The notes below the pieces were generated by a model. It was not told the DNA's origin, did not search any database, and saw nothing but the letters and a program-made list of their open reading frames with translations. From contig NC_092873.1 in NCBI RefSeq assembly GCF_028372415.1, forward strand, positions 356,900,128 through 356,964,127: 64,000 bases of DNA, in the 5' to 3' direction. A program made the position numbers and the translations under genes. How positions within the stretch are numbered: the first letter of the stretch is position 1; every line of letters starts with the position of its first letter. Source of the stretch: Notamacropus eugenii. Lineage: Eukaryota; Chordata; Mammalia; Diprotodontia; Macropodidae. Shown here piece after piece: positions 44,000 to 55,572 of this stretch.

Positions 44000-44419
44000 T
44001 TCCACCAGCTGTATTTACCAAATATTTAGCATTTTTTCCTTGTTGCCAGCAGCATGGTGAATCTCTGGTTGGCTAATACCAAGGTATTATGAAAATTATA
44101 AATAGCATTTTTTAAAATCACCTTGGTTTAATTAAGTCTAATTAAATCTGTTCTTAGCTCTGCGGAATAAGTTTGAGGTTTTCTGTCCATTGAGTCCTGT
44201 CATTAAAACGCCAATCTCAACCTGCTTTTTGCATAGGTGAAGATAGCCATGGTAGGATGACTGGATCATATTTTTTGAACTGGAATGATTGTCTTTTCTT
44301 TTATCCCCCAGTGGTTCTCTTATTTCGCTGATGCAGTTGACTCAGAGGTCAGGAATCCCTCTCTGGACCCAGATTGGCAACTTGTCTATAACTTGCATTA
44401 TTTTCATGTAAAACATTTC
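44000..44419. other. Upstream flank of KRTAP1 copy 2
   Basis: No gene or clear repeat before the L1 fragment. Confidence 0.4.
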
Positions 44420-44970
44420 CATATTAGTTATTTTGTAGTAGAAGATTTGAACACAAAGAAAAGAATGAAAGAAAGTGAGAAATAGCATGCTTCAGTCTGT
44501 ATTCAAACAATATCAGTTCTTTCTCTTGAGGCAGATAGCATGCTTCATCATGAGTCGTTTGGGATTGTTTTGGATCAATGCATTGCCCAGAATAGCTAAG
44601 GCATTCACAATTCTTCATTGAATAATATGGCTGTTATTGTGTATAGTATTTTCCTGGTTCTGTTCATGTCCCTTTGCACCAGTTCATATAAGTTTTTCCA
44701 GGTTTTTCTGAAATCATTCTGCTAGTCATTTCTTATAGAACAATAATATTCTATTACAATTGTACCACAGCTTGTTTAGCCATTCCTTAACTGATGGGCA
44801 TCCCTTCAATTTTCAATCCTTAGCCACCACAAAAAGAGCTGCTTTGAATATTTTTGTACAAATAAGTCCTTTTCCCTTTATTGGATGGTTTTGGGATATA
44901 GATCTAGCAAGGTATTTCTGGATCAAAGGGTTTGCACAGTTTTATAGCCCTTTGGGTATAGCACAACTTA
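44420..44970 (-). mobile_element. L1 3' fragment
   Basis: 'agcatgcttcagtctgtatt', 'ttttcctggttctgttcatg', 'actgatgggcatcccttcaa' and 'gagctgctttgaatattttt' are the antisense L1 3' UTR and ORF2 end. Confidence 0.85.
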
Positions 44971-45189
44971 TGTTTTTAAAAGAATTTTCTGGGAACAGTC
45001 AGAGTTAAATGACTTACCAATGGTCACACAGATAGTATGAATAGCTGTAACTCTTAGGGTCACTGTGACTAATATTTATTAAGTACTTGCTCTATTATGA
45101 GCTTGGACAGACTTCAGCATATAGTGGAGGATAGAAGCCTGGCATGAGGACATGAAGAGTCAGACAGGAATGAAAGACCAAGCAATGAA
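44971..45189. other. Repeat scraps
   Basis: A SINE core scrap near 45005-45030, and 45130-45185 with the SINE tail 'agagtcagacaggaatgaaa'. Confidence 0.5.
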
Positions 45190-45520
45190 TGACTATATTC
45201 CAGGGTTTGTGCTAAGTGCTCAGGGTACAAAACAAGGACCTGTTGCCAGGGAGCTTACAGTCTGAGGAAGAAGACAGTATACAAAACAAATAAGATGTAG
45301 ACAGGATAAATTGGGATCAGTCTCCAAGGGAAGGCACTACGTTAAGGAGAGTCTCTAGCTTCTTGATGAAGGTGAGGCTTTAGATGAGATACAAAGGAAG
45401 CCAGGAAAACTAGGAAGCAGATGAAGAGGGAGAGAGGTCTAACCTTGGAGGATAGTCAGAGAAAATGTTCAGATTTGGGAGATGGAGTGTACGCCAGAAA
45501 CAGGTTGGAGCTTTGCCCAG
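45190..45520 (+). mobile_element. L3-type repeat
   Basis: 'gtgctaagtgctcagggtac', 'gggagcttacagtctgagg', and the further body 'gagatggagtgtacgccaga'. Confidence 0.7.
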
Positions 45521-45934
45521 GTGGCTGCTAACCAGAAGTGGTCACTTCCTTCTCACTTTGATTCAGAAATATTTTCAGCCTGTTCTGTGAAATCCATTCC
45601 TGTTACCTTGCCTAGTCCCATCCCCTAAGGTGCTATAACCATAATATTCCCTCTGCCCAGGGAGTCCATATGCCCTTAGAGGCTCACCTCCCTCACTGTC
45701 CTCTGTGCTTCTCTTGACCCTATATGACCCAATCACCCATACTGTAACAAGGAGAAATAATTTCTAGGCAGAATATAAACTCAAAGTGAGCTTTCTATTG
45801 ACTATCCAGTACTTTTTGTCCTTTTTTGTCTTGTGTGTCTTACGAGCTTTACTCATGTGTTAATATAAACATTTTCTACTTTTTTTGTCCTACCTAGAAG
45901 AATTGTCTTAAGGACTGTACAAGCAACTGAGAAA
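45521..45934. other. Intergenic, nothing recognised
   Basis: No gene or clear repeat. Confidence 0.4.
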
Positions 45935-46575
45935 ATATAATATTTTTTATTTAATTTGCTTATATTTTAAGTTCTTAACTGTCTCCCTCCTTCACTACCC
46001 CACACTAGAAAAGACCACCACTTCATATACACGTGTATTATGTACATCTAAATATGTGTATGTGTTTGTATTTGTATTATGTAAAACCATATTATGCGTA
46101 CTATATTTATTAGTTTTTTCCTTGAGGTGAGTAGTATCTTTCTTCGTAGGGCCTGGGTAGCTGATTTGAGTATTTATAATGCTCAGAATAGCTTAGCTGT
46201 TCATAGGTATTCTTCAAACAATATTGCTGTTATTGTATGCAATGTTCTTTTGGTTCTGCTCGTATAACTTCATGATTTAATGCAAGTCTTTCCATGTTTT
46301 TCTAAAATCAACTTATTCATCATTTCTTTTTTAAAATTATTTGATTTGTTTTCAGTTTCTACAAGCACTTCCATATATCTTAGATTTTTCCTCCTCCCTC
46401 TCCTCTCCCTTCCTGAGACAGAATGCAATCTTATATAGGTTCTACATAGACATTCTTATTAAATATATTTTTGCCTTAGTCATGTTGCATAGAAGTTATC
46501 CATCATTTTTTATAGAAGTAGCATAGTATTCTTATGTCAATATTCATAGCAGTATTATAGGGTAGTATTCCATCA
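45935..46575 (-). mobile_element. L1 3' fragment with nested L1 tail
   Basis: Outer element 45935-46325 and 46501-46575 ('caatgttcttttggttctgc' and later 'gcagtattatag'). Inner element 46326-46500. Confidence 0.7.
46326..46500 (-). mobile_element. Nested L1 3' tail
   Basis: 'gatttgttttcagtttctac', 'cttatataggttctacatag', 'gccttagtcatgttgcatag' is the same L1 tail subtype as at 35.9 kb. Flanks 'ttattcatcattt' (46313-46325) and 'ttatccatcattt' (46497-46509) look like a target duplication. Confidence 0.7.
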
Positions 46576-46749
46576 CAACTGGAGAAAATATAATATTGAT
46601 ATTAAAATATGATGTAGTACATACCATGGCATATAAAATTTCAGAAGTATGTCTTTCTCTGCCCTTTGCTTCCCAGGTTGTGTGATCCTTAAGGTTCTCT
46701 TCAGGTTTTTGGTTGTCAATCAGTATCTGATTTATGAATCGATTTAGCT

Positions 46750-47650
46750 TAAGTTTGCAAGAATATGTAAAAGCCTAATATGTGCCAAACCTTATAGTCA
46801 GTGCTAAGGATTCAAACACAAACATGAAAATCCTCACCCTTAAGAAACTTAGAATGGATTGAGGTCCCCAACATGTTCCCAGAAAGGTAAATACAAGACA
46901 CGTGTAAAATGAACACAAAGTAATCTTGCAAGGATTTGGGGTGGCTCTAAGAAGTAGGGAAATCAGGGAAAGATTCATATAGGAGGAGGCAGTACTTGAG
47001 CTGGGATTTGGAGGAGTCAAGACATATCCAGAGGCCAAAGTGAGAAGGGAGAACATTCCAGACTTGGGGACACAGGCTGTCCAAAGCACAGGGAGGGGAG
47101 ATGTAATACTGTGAATGGGGAATAGCAAGGTTAAAGGGGCAGAAATCTGGAAAAGGGAAGACTGGATCAAATTGTGAAGAACTTGAAAAGACAAGGAAAG
47201 ATGTTTGTATTTTCTCTTAAAAACAAGAACAAAGATTTTTGATTGGGGAAGTGATCTGCACCTGTACATTAGGTAAAATTATCACTTAGGATGCGATGTG
47301 GAGGACAAGTTGAAGATGGATGAAAATAGGGAAATTAGAAGGATAGATGGATGGGGGAGGGGAAAACTTATAAATCCATTTTGGACACAATGAATTTGAA
47401 ACATCCTGGTGGAGAAATTCAGTTGACCATTGGCAGTGGACAATTTTAACAGAACTAGTGAGGGGTAGTGAGAATCTGAGCTAGAGTTCTGGCCTTTGGA
47501 GAGTCACAAGAGAAACAGATGGATATCAAGGTATATTGCAGTGGTAAGACTGTCAAGATTCAGTAACACATTAGATGTGAAGGGTGAGTGAGAGTGAAGA
47601 GTTGAAGATGACTCTGATGTTGTGAATCTAGCTCACTGAGATTAAAAGAA
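46750..47650 (+). mobile_element. L3-type repeat, long copy
   Basis: 'taatatgtgccaaaccttat' start, then 'gagaacattccagacttggg', 'atgtgaagggtgagtgag', 'gttgaagatgactctgatg' in the order expected for the long form. Confidence 0.65.
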
Positions 47651-47689
47651 AGTGTTTGGTGGAGAAATTATCTTCACTGGCAAATTTGA

Positions 47690-48880
47690 CATAAGTTTTC
47701 CTGAGTTTCACTGCAGTACCATCAATTACCTATTGGATATCTCCACTTTAATGCCCTAAAGACATCTTGAATTCAGTATGTTCCAAGACAAAATTTACTA
47801 TCCCCTCTCCCAAACTGGCTCTTTTCATAACTTTCTTGTTTTCATTCTTTGCACCACAATCTTTCTGGTAAGTCAGGTTCACAATCTCAGAATCAACCTT
47901 TCATTTTCCATTTGTCACCCCTCATATCTCTGCTGTTGCCAAATCAGTTTTTACCTTTATAATCTTTTATCTATCCCTTCTTTCCACTCCTGTGATCCCA
48001 TCCTCTTCTCACCACTTTAGTCTGTAAATACTGAACAACAAATTCACAAAGGTTTCCAAAACATGCTTTTAAGTTTTATCTATATTATTAGCATTGTCTC
48101 CATCACTTTTTAAAGTCTGCATAATCAACAAATCAAACCCTGATTTGTAGCATTTGCAAGTTCCTGAGTTGTACATGTTCACACTGGATATTTAATGATA
48201 AGCTTTTAAGAGTCAGTATGAGCTGATTCCAGCAGACCCTTGATTATAACCTTTTATGATCTTTCACTTGGACTATTTCAGTGTCTTTTGATTGATATCC
48301 CTGCCTCACGTCTTTCCTCCTGCCAATCGTTACTGAACATAGTTGCTAAATTGCTATTCCTAAAGCAGAAGTCCGAGCATGCCAGTCTCTTGTTCAAGAG
48401 GCTCCTGTGTCTCTTTCTTGCCCTTAGGATAAAATGAAGATTTCTATTTGTCATTTGAAGTTTTTTTACAATATGACTCCAATCCGTTTTTCACATCTCA
48501 CATGTATAGTCCATTCCAACTGGACTGATTGCTGTTCATTATACTCAATATATTTTTTCTTGCCTTATGTCTTTGCACAAGCTATCTCTCATACCCTGGA
48601 ATGCCCTCCCTCCTCACCACCTCATAGAATTCTTAGCTTCTTTCAAAGCTCAAGGGCCACCTCGTATAAGATACCTGATATTTCATTTCTAAATACTAAA
48701 GCTCCCTACACTACATCTCCCTCCCCCAGCAATTTGCTTTATATTCATTTTGCATTTATTTTGTATTTTGTGTTCATATTGCCCCCTCACCCCAATGGAA
48801 TGTTAGCTCTTTGAAAGCAGGGGCCTTCTGCCTAGCACTGTCCCTACTCAGTGAACACTGAATGTGTTGTATTCCTTCAC
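47690..48880 (+). mobile_element. L2, longest copy in the window
   Basis: 47690-48010 and 48225-48880 ('tcctaaagcagaagtccgag', 'ttaggataaaatgaagattt', 'ccctggaatgccctccctcc', 'ggaatgttagctctttgaaa'). An unnamed insert of about 200 bp (48020-48225, 'ccctgatttgtagcatttgc') interrupts it. Coding frame decayed. Confidence 0.8.
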
Positions 48881-49329
48881 TCCCTTTGAAAACTATGGAG
48901 GAGCAGCCAATGGAGGGGCTAACCACATTGACTTTTTCTTGCAACTCTTGGATTTGAAGCATGCCTATATATTGATGGTCTGGGTCTAAAAGAACCTACT
49001 AATGGCAGACACACAATAAATGATCTATAATACATTCTTTATTTCTTTTTTTATGCCTTACACAAGCAGATAAAATTATCTAAAAATGCCTATGTCTTTC
49101 CATAAAAACTTGGATCCATTATACAAAAGTAACATGACTAGGTGTCAATGAAATAGCTTATTCAAGAAGGAAGTGGTATTTTCTAGGAGGTGGGGATTCA
49201 GAGCTATCTTTAATGAGAAAATCTACATTCAGTTCACCCATTAGACAAATAAGATGGTACAGCCAGTCTAGGAAAGGCAAAACTTAGAGAAGATAGATGC
49301 TCATGTTCTAGAAGGCTCAAAGAAGAAAT
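48881..49329. other. Intergenic, nothing recognised
   Basis: No gene or clear repeat seen. Confidence 0.4.
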
Positions 49330-50058
49330 CAACATGCTACAAAAGATTGACTCTGGAGTCAGAAGACTTATGTTGAAATCTTACCTTTCATGCTTAGTAC
49401 CTGGTGACCCTAAGTCAAAGCAGCTACAACCAAAGACTCAAAGGAAATAAAAAGTGATTTAGACATAAGACCAATGAAAATTCTCAGAAGAGTTCAAAAA
49501 GGATTTTAAAAAAATCAAATAAGGGTGCTAGAAAAAAGCTGAGAAATGAAATGAGAGTGATGCAAGAAAATTATGAAAATAGAGTCAGCAGCTGTGCCAA
49601 AGAGGTACAAAAGTGCTGAAGAAAATAAAACTTTAAAAAAACAGAAATGGCCAAATGACAAAAGAGGCAAAAAAAAAAAAAATCCACTGAAAAGAACTCC
49701 TTAAAAAGAATAATTGACTAAATGGAAAAAGAGGTACAAAAATTCATTGTAAATAAATAAATAAATAACCTAAATAAATCCTTAAAAATTAGAATTGGGC
49801 AAGTGGAAGCTTATACCTCCATGAGATATCAAGAAACAATTACATAAAACAAAAAGAATGAAAAAATAGAAGAAAATGTAAAAAAAAAATTGTTCTGCAA
49901 AATAGATTCAGGAGAGAGAATTAAAAAATTATTGGACTTCCTGAAAGCCAGGATCAAAAACAGATCCTCAACATCAACTTTCAAGAAATTATCAAGAAAA
50001 CTGTCCTTATCCCAAAACAAGAGAGTAAAATAGAATTTGAAAGAATCCACCAATGACT
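49330..50058 (+). mobile_element. SINE scrap, then L1 ORF1 fragment
   Basis: 49330-49430 is a worn SINE ('gactctggagtcagaagact'). 49435-50058 is A-rich L1 ORF1. Near its end the frame reads KIIGLPESQDQKQ and then ESKIEFERIHQ, matching the start of the ORF1 RNA-binding domain. The upstream part has several stops. Confidence 0.8.
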
Positions 50059-50059
50059 C

Positions 50060-50760
50060 TTTTCTCTTTTTAAAAATCTGTTTATTTATTTTTAGTTTTC
50101 AATATTCATTTCCACAAGATTTTGAGTTCCAAATTTTCTCCCCATTTCTCCCCTCCCCCACCCCAAGACCACATGCATTCTGAATACCTCTTCTCCCAAT
50201 GTGCCCTCCTTTCTATCACACCCCTCCCTTCCCTTATCCCCATCTCCTCTATTTTCTTGTAGGGCAATATAGATTTCTATACCCCGTTACCTGTATATCT
50301 TATTTCCCAATTGCATGTAAAACCAATTTTTAACATTCGTTTTTAAAATTATGAATTTCAGCTTCTCTCCCTTCCTCCCTCTCCACCCATCTGCACTGAG
50401 AAGGCAAGCAATTTGATATATGTTATACGTGTGTGGTTATGCAAAAAACTTTCATAAAAGTCATGTTATGAAAGACTAACTTCTCCCTGAAGTATTATAC
50501 TCAGTTTTTCTATTTATTTCAATTGTATCAGTGCATAACTTCTTCTGCTTCTCTATATTACTTTTATTATTGTTTCTTATGGCCCAGTAAGATGTCATTA
50601 TATCCAGTTATCACAATTTTTTTGACCATTCCTCATCAATGGACATTTATTTTATGTCTAATTCTTTAAACTACAAAAGAAATGCTGCTATCAATATTTT
50701 TGGTGTATATAGGACCTATCTAGTTCTGACCTCTTTGAGTTATGTGGCAAGACAGAAACA
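50060..50760 (-). mobile_element. L1 3' fragment (different subfamily)
   Basis: 'gttttcaatattcatttcca', 'tcccaattgcatgtaaaacc', 'aatgctgctatcaatatttt' are the antisense L1 3' UTR. It abuts an oppositely oriented L1 ORF1 piece. Confidence 0.75.
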
Positions 50761-50854
50761 GAATTACTTTTTTTACCATGTTCATTTACTGATATTCTAA
50801 CAAGGGACTAAACTAAAGAATTTGGAATTGGTTATGTTTGCTTTTCTTTGAGAG

Positions 50855-51115
50855 AAAATGGTGGCATAGTGGAGAGAGAACTGACTTTAGAATCACCAGG
50901 TCTTGGGTTCAGGTCCTACCTCAAACGTACTAGCTGTGTGTGATCCTGAGTAAGTCACTTATCCTCTTAGGGTTGTATGTTGCAGAAAAGGTGCTGATTT
51001 GCTATTGACAGAAGAAATATCTTCATCCAGCCTGCTATTGATAGAGGCTGCTTCTTCATACATGAGTTTCCTCTACCCATGAAATCACAGGACTAGTCCC
51101 TATCCCTTTATTTCT
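50855..51115 (+). mobile_element. Composite SINE
   Basis: 'gcatagtggagagagaactg', 'tgttgcagaaaaggtgctg', 'catgaaatcacaggactag'. Confidence 0.75.
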
Positions 51116-51154
51116 TTAAAGAAAATGTATCAGGAGAAGAATATTTGAGGAAAA

Positions 51155-51335
51155 ACCTAATAATATAATAATAGATGACATTTCTATAGTAGCTTAAGGT
51201 TTGCAAAACCTTTTTAAATGATCTCATTTAATCCTTACAATAATGCTGTGAGATAAATGTTACGGGCACCATTAACTCATTTTACAGATGAGGAAACTGA
51301 TGCCAGAAGACATTAAGTGGTTGTGTCCAGGGCTA
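51155..51335 (-). mobile_element. MIR-like SINE split by a CORE-SINE
   Basis: 'ttacagatgaggaaactgat' core. The remainder resumes at about 51586-51655 after the insertion. Confidence 0.75.
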
Positions 51336-51585
51336 TATTGCTACAGTGGATAGAGCTCCAGGCTTGAAATCAGGAAGGCTATCTTCTTGAGTTCAAATCT
51401 GGTCTCAGACACTTACTAGCTCGGTGACATTGGGCAAGTCACTTACCCTGTTTACCTGTTTGCTCATCTGTAAAATGAGCTGGAGAAGGAAATGATAAAC
51501 CATTTCAGTATCTTGGCCAAGAAAACCCTTAATGGAGTCACAAAGAATCAGACACAGCTGAAATGAATGAACACTACTACTAGTA
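51336..51585 (+). mobile_element. CORE-SINE
   Basis: 'acagtggatagagctccagg', 'gagctggagaaggaaatgat', 'cagacacagctgaaatgaat'. Confidence 0.88.
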
Positions 51586-51661
51586 AATGTCCAAAATGAG
51601 TTTCAGACACGTTCTGACTCCAGTTCTAGTCTTCTACCTATTACATGGAGCTATGTCTTTT

Positions 51662-51915
51662 TGGGGGCAGCTAGATGGCACAGTGGATACAGTGTGAGGC
51701 ATGGAGTCAGGAAGACTCAACTACCTGAGTTCAAATCTGTCCTTGGACACTTATTAGCTGTGTGACCCTGGCCAAGTCACTTAATCCTGATTGCTTCTGT
51801 TTCCTCATTTGTAAAATCAGCCAGAGAAAGAAATGGCAAACTATCCCAGTATCTTTGCCATGAAAACCATAAATGGGGCTATGAAGAGTTGAAAATGATT
51901 GAACAACTACAATAT
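51662..51915 (+). mobile_element. CORE-SINE
   Basis: 'gggggcagctagatggcaca', 'gtgtgaccctggccaagtca', 'gaaatggcaaactatcccag'. Confidence 0.9.
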
Positions 51916-51939
51916 CTCTGTTTTCATTTTGTTCTATAG

Positions 51940-52010
51940 ATAATCCGTGTCTCCATTTTATTTCCATCTGACTGAAAGCTTTATGAGGTCAGGGACTTAG
52001 TCTTATTTCA
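51940..52010 (+). mobile_element. L2 3' tail scrap
   Basis: 'aaagctttatgaggtcaggg'. Confidence 0.55.
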
Positions 52011-52019
52011 TCTTACTAT

Positions 52020-52195
52020 CCTTATCTTATATTAGGTATATATATTATATTATATGTTATACAGCATATATTAGCTATATATATATGTATAAATATATAA
52101 ATGTTTATTTTTATAAATATATGTAATATAGTATTATGCATAATAATTATATATGATATAAAATTTATAAATATTATATATATATATATCTTTTT
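52020..52195. repeat. AT-rich low-complexity tract
   Basis: Irregular TA and ATAA units ending in (AT)n. Confidence 0.9.
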
Positions 52196-52254
52196 ACATT
52201 ATTCATTTACTGACATTTTATCCTGAGGCTCATCCAGAGAGCTTAGAATAGCTG

Positions 52255-52355
52255 ATAGTTCTTTGCCTCTGAGAAGCAGCTGTGGCACGGTGGATAGGAG
52301 AGCTGATCTTGGATCCAGGAAGCCCTGGGTTAGAGTCCCACCTGTCACCTATACC
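52255..52355 (+). mobile_element. SINE head fragment
   Basis: 'gcagctgtggcacggtggat' and 'aagccctgggttagagtccc'. Confidence 0.65.
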
Positions 52356-52481
52356 TTGTGTGTATGCATTAGATGTATAAGAAATATATGTTGGATTAAA
52401 TCTAGCTTTCCCTGAAATCTACTTCTAATATCCATTGAACAATGAGAAAAAGGGAAAAAAGATCTGCTGGAAATTATGTAA

Positions 52482-52487
52482 TTTATT
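52482..52487 (-). terminator. Candidate poly(A) signal of KRTAP1 copy 3
   Basis: AATAAA on the minus strand, about 560 nt after the stop. I see no AATAAA or ATTAAA between 52840 and the stop, so this is the nearest good candidate. Confidence 0.45.
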
Positions 52488-52664
52488 TGGATTGATTATT
52501 TTATCTTCTTTTCATGGTAAAGTGAGATTTGATAGTGCAGAAGAGGAAGAGCAAGATGGAAAAGAGATGTTCTGAACACAGAGAGCTCTGAAAAGAAGAA
52601 ATAGGCTGTGGGATCATCAGGAAGGGGACGTCGGTGATCAGTAAGGAGTTTTTGTGAAAAAGGA

Positions 52665-52835
52665 CATAGGAGCACAAAGCTGGAGGTAGAGGTGGAAGGG
52701 ACCTCAGAGGTCATCCACTTCTATAAATGGAAAAAAAACCCTGAGGTTCAGAGAAGTGAAGTCAGTCATACAGCCACTAAGAGAATGAGGCAAGCCTGGA
52801 TTGTCAGGTTCCAACAGCAATCTTCACACTCTTGT
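52665..52835 (-). mobile_element. MIR-like SINE in the KRTAP1 copy 3 3' region
   Basis: 'cctcagaggtcatccacttc', 'agagaagtgaagtcagtcat'. Antisense to the plus strand, so sense-oriented MIR is absent from the transcript. Confidence 0.7.
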
Positions 52836-53045
52836 ATCACATAAAGACCTTTCTTTTTCCCTGCATCCTGGGTCATATCAATTTTTCTTTTGTCTTTGGA
52901 CTTAGAAGCTGAGCTCTGCTACATAGCCTGAAGCAATTTTCTTTGGAGCCTGGGACAAAGAGTCAGAAACTGAAGAACTGGGTGAGAAAGTGATCAATTC
53001 AAAGACATGGTGTCCTCTGTGAGTCAGGGGTTGACATCCTGGTTT

Positions 53046-53492
53046 TTAACAGGTAGGCTCACAGCAGTAAGAGCAGCAGGCTGGACGGCAGCAAGACTGG
53101 CCACAGTAGGATGGACGGCAGCAAGAAGCCTGGGCATTGTGCAGCTGGCAGCAAGATGGGGGAGTGCAGCTGACCACACAGCAAGGTGGCAGGCAAGTGC
53201 CCTCAACCCTGCAGTCTGGGCGGCACCACCTGGTGCGGCAGCTCTCTCCTCCGCAGCACTCAGGTACATAACATCTGGTCCTGCAGGTAGTCTCACAGTT
53301 GGATCCAGAGCCAATCCCAGAACCGATCCCAGAGCCGATTCCAAAGTCGATCCCAGAGCTGATGCCACAGCCTCCCTGTTGGCAACAGCTGGTCCCACAG
53401 CTGTCTTGGCAGCAGCTAGATCCACAGTTCCCCCCAGCAGAGCAGCTGGGGAAACCACAGAAGCTGGTGGAACAGGTGTTGCAGCAGGCCAT
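53046..53492 (-). CDS. KRTAP1: Keratin-associated protein 1, copy 3
   Basis: Complete single-exon gene, 148 residues. Residues 65-148 are identical in protein to copies 1 and 2, and I count only three base differences in that stretch. The N-terminus differs slightly (NTC, PSCSAGG, CCQD). The central block (about 43-64) is made of Gly-Ile-Gly-Ser units (GIGSGIGSGIGS), where copies 1 and 2 have Gly with Phe/Tyr. The final Cys codon is TGT rather than TGC. Strong Kozak (ACC ATG G), TATA about 66 bp upstream, stop TAA. A MIR-like element lies between the stop and the only good AATAAA, so the 3' UTR may carry it. Role by family: hair cortex matrix. Confidence 0.97.
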   Translation of the reverse strand: MACCNTCSTSFCGFPSCSAGGNCGSSCCQDSCGTSCCQQGGCGISSGIDFGIGSGIGSGIGSGSNCETTCRTRCYVPECCGGESCRTRWCRPDCRVEGTCLPPCCVVSCTPPSCCQLHNAQASCCRPSYCGQSCCRPACCSYCCEPTC

Positions 53493-53557
53493 GGTGTCTG
53501 GAGGTTTCTGTTAAAGAGAAGTTTCTCAAATTTAAGTGTCTCCTTACTTGTCGTACC

Positions 53558-53565
53558 TTTATATG
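53558..53565 (-). promoter_or_regulatory. TATA box of KRTAP1 copy 3
   Basis: CATATAAA on the minus strand, a weaker TATA than in the neighbours, about 66 bp upstream of the ATG. Confidence 0.7.
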
Positions 53566-53599
53566 GCTTTCTCAGCTGCTATTTACATAATGTTTAACA

Positions 53600-53722
53600 G
53601 CTCTTCCTTATTTTGTTCTTAAACAGTTTACTTCTGAGACAGCAATTTAGCTATTAATAAAACTGTTCAGTAAACTTTGAAAGTTGATTGTATTTGGTTT
53701 ATAATTAAGATTCATCAACCCT

Positions 53723-53753
<31 letters not shown>

Positions 53754-54104
53754 CCATCGCCTATTAGTGTTCACTGGATGCACATCCCCAGAGTAAGCAG
53801 GATCTGACCTTTGCTCATGGGTTGAGGGTGGAATGCTGTTTTACCTTCAGAGGTAGTTACTAATATATGACATTAATTCTTTAAAATTTACTGTGAGTAT
53901 ATATCCCCTATGGTTGATAGATATCCCTGAATGCACTAGTGCCACCAGTGTCCCACACCCTCTTCTCTAAGGGTGCATCCTATTTTAGCCAATGAGAAAA
54001 TGTTATAAGAGATGTCCTAGAAGTTGGAATGGGGAGGTCGGGGTGGGGAGCCTTGAGGTTGTGAATTGTCACCATTCGTTAAAAACTCAGGCACGAATGG
54101 ACTT
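53600..54104. other. Upstream flank of KRTAP1 copy 3
   Basis: Contains an (ATC)n run at 53723-53752; otherwise nothing recognised. Confidence 0.6.
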
Positions 54105-54392
54105 ACAACAGCATGGTGGAGTAGAGAGCAGGTCAGCCTTGGAATCAAGAAAACTTGGGTTAAAATCCTGACTGACACATAGTAGCTACGTAACCGTGAG
54201 CGGTACACAGATTCTTTCCTCATCTGCAGCATCTCCACATAGGGTTGTTGTTAGGATCTAATGGATTTATTGGAGAAGGAAATGGCAAACCAGTGCAGAA
54301 TCTTTGCCAGGAAAAACCCATGGATGATAGCCTTAGCAGGCTAAGTCATCAAAAGTCTGACATGGCTGAATGACTGAATAACAACAAAACAA
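54105..54392 (+). mobile_element. CORE-SINE, worn
   Basis: 'agcatggtggagtagagagc', 'ggagaaggaaatggcaaacc', 'catggctgaatgactgaata'. Confidence 0.75.
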
Positions 54393-54524
54393 TGTGCTTT
54401 TAAAGTGCTTAGAAACTTTAAATTGTTATAGAAATCATAGTTATATCATGTTACACTATATGATATTATGCCATATAAAACTATTATATTTTATTGGCAT
54501 ATCATACCATATATCATATACTAG

Positions 54525-54785
54525 GCAGGTAGTGACTACAGTAGATGGAGCACTAGACCTGGAATCAGCGATACCCAAGTTCAAATCTGACCTCAGACTC
54601 TCACCAGCTGTGTGACCTTAGGCAAGTCACTTTACTTCTGTCTCAGTTTCCTTATCTTTAAAATGGGGACAATAATTGTACCTACCTCCCAAGGCTGTTG
54701 TAAGGATTAAATGAGACAATATTGCAATATGCTTTACAAACTTTAAAGCGCTATGTAAACGCTATTATTTATTATTATTTAATTA
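54525..54785 (+). mobile_element. MIR-like SINE, full length
   Basis: 'gtagatggagcactagacct', 'agctgtgtgaccttaggcaa', 'gctgttgtaaggattaaatg', ending in (ATT)n. Confidence 0.85.
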
Positions 54786-55026
54786 TTACCATTACTTAAC
54801 TCTCATCACCCCCAGGAAACTCCTTGAAATTCTAAGTAACAGAAAAATTGATGATCTTCATTTAGGAAGGGGTTTTCCAAAATAGCCATTCCATATGCTG
54901 TTTTCACTCTCTTCCTCCTTAAAAAATACAAGTCCAGGGGAGATATATTAATATAACAAATATTGTCTACATTTGCTTTTCTTCTTTTTTGGAGGAGGTG
55001 GGCAGAAAACTTCTTGGACATCAAAG

Positions 55027-55027
<1 letters not shown>

Positions 55028-55068
<41 letters not shown>
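55028..55068. repeat. (GT)n microsatellite
   Basis: About 20 uninterrupted GT units. Confidence 0.97.
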
Positions 55069-55073
<5 letters not shown>

Positions 55074-55439
55074 ATATCGATGATCCCATCAGTGTAGGAA
55101 GTTATGGGTGGGGGACTTCTTCTATCAATGAATGTCTGAAACAATTTTGGAGGAGTACCAGGGACACTGATTGGTGAATTAACTTTTTAGGAAAACTGAT
55201 AAAAGAAAGGTTAATTTTATAAAAGGCTCAATAGAAGTTTAAATGATCTGGTTTGGGAATCATTAATCTTTTATCTTTAAGAGCCTTTACCCAGAGGGAT
55301 CTGCCGAAGAGCTAGAGAGGCATACACTTGGAGAGATGAGCCATTAAGAAATAGTGGAACATAATTATGTATGTATCTTGCACCAGAATCCCTGAGGGTG
55401 GCCAGACTTCACAGCCTCAAGTAACTAGAAATTACTGGC

Positions 55440-55572
55440 TAATTCAATAAGGATGGTAAGCATTTATTAAATTCCCAGTATGTGCAAGGTAGCACACAAC
55501 CTGCTATGTGCTGGGGAGTACAAAGACAAAAATGAAACAATCCTGGCCCTAGAGGAAATTACATCCTACTGT
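55440..55572 (+). mobile_element. L3-type repeat fragment
   Basis: 'aagcatttattaaattccca' and 'aacctgctatgtgctgggga'. Confidence 0.65.

Noticed and set aside
46775-47269. Minus-strand frame of 164 residues
   Set aside because: It is antisense to an L3-type repeat and shows no protein family.
48434-48814. Plus-strand frame of 126 residues
   Set aside because: It lies wholly in the L2 3' region, which is not coding in this frame.
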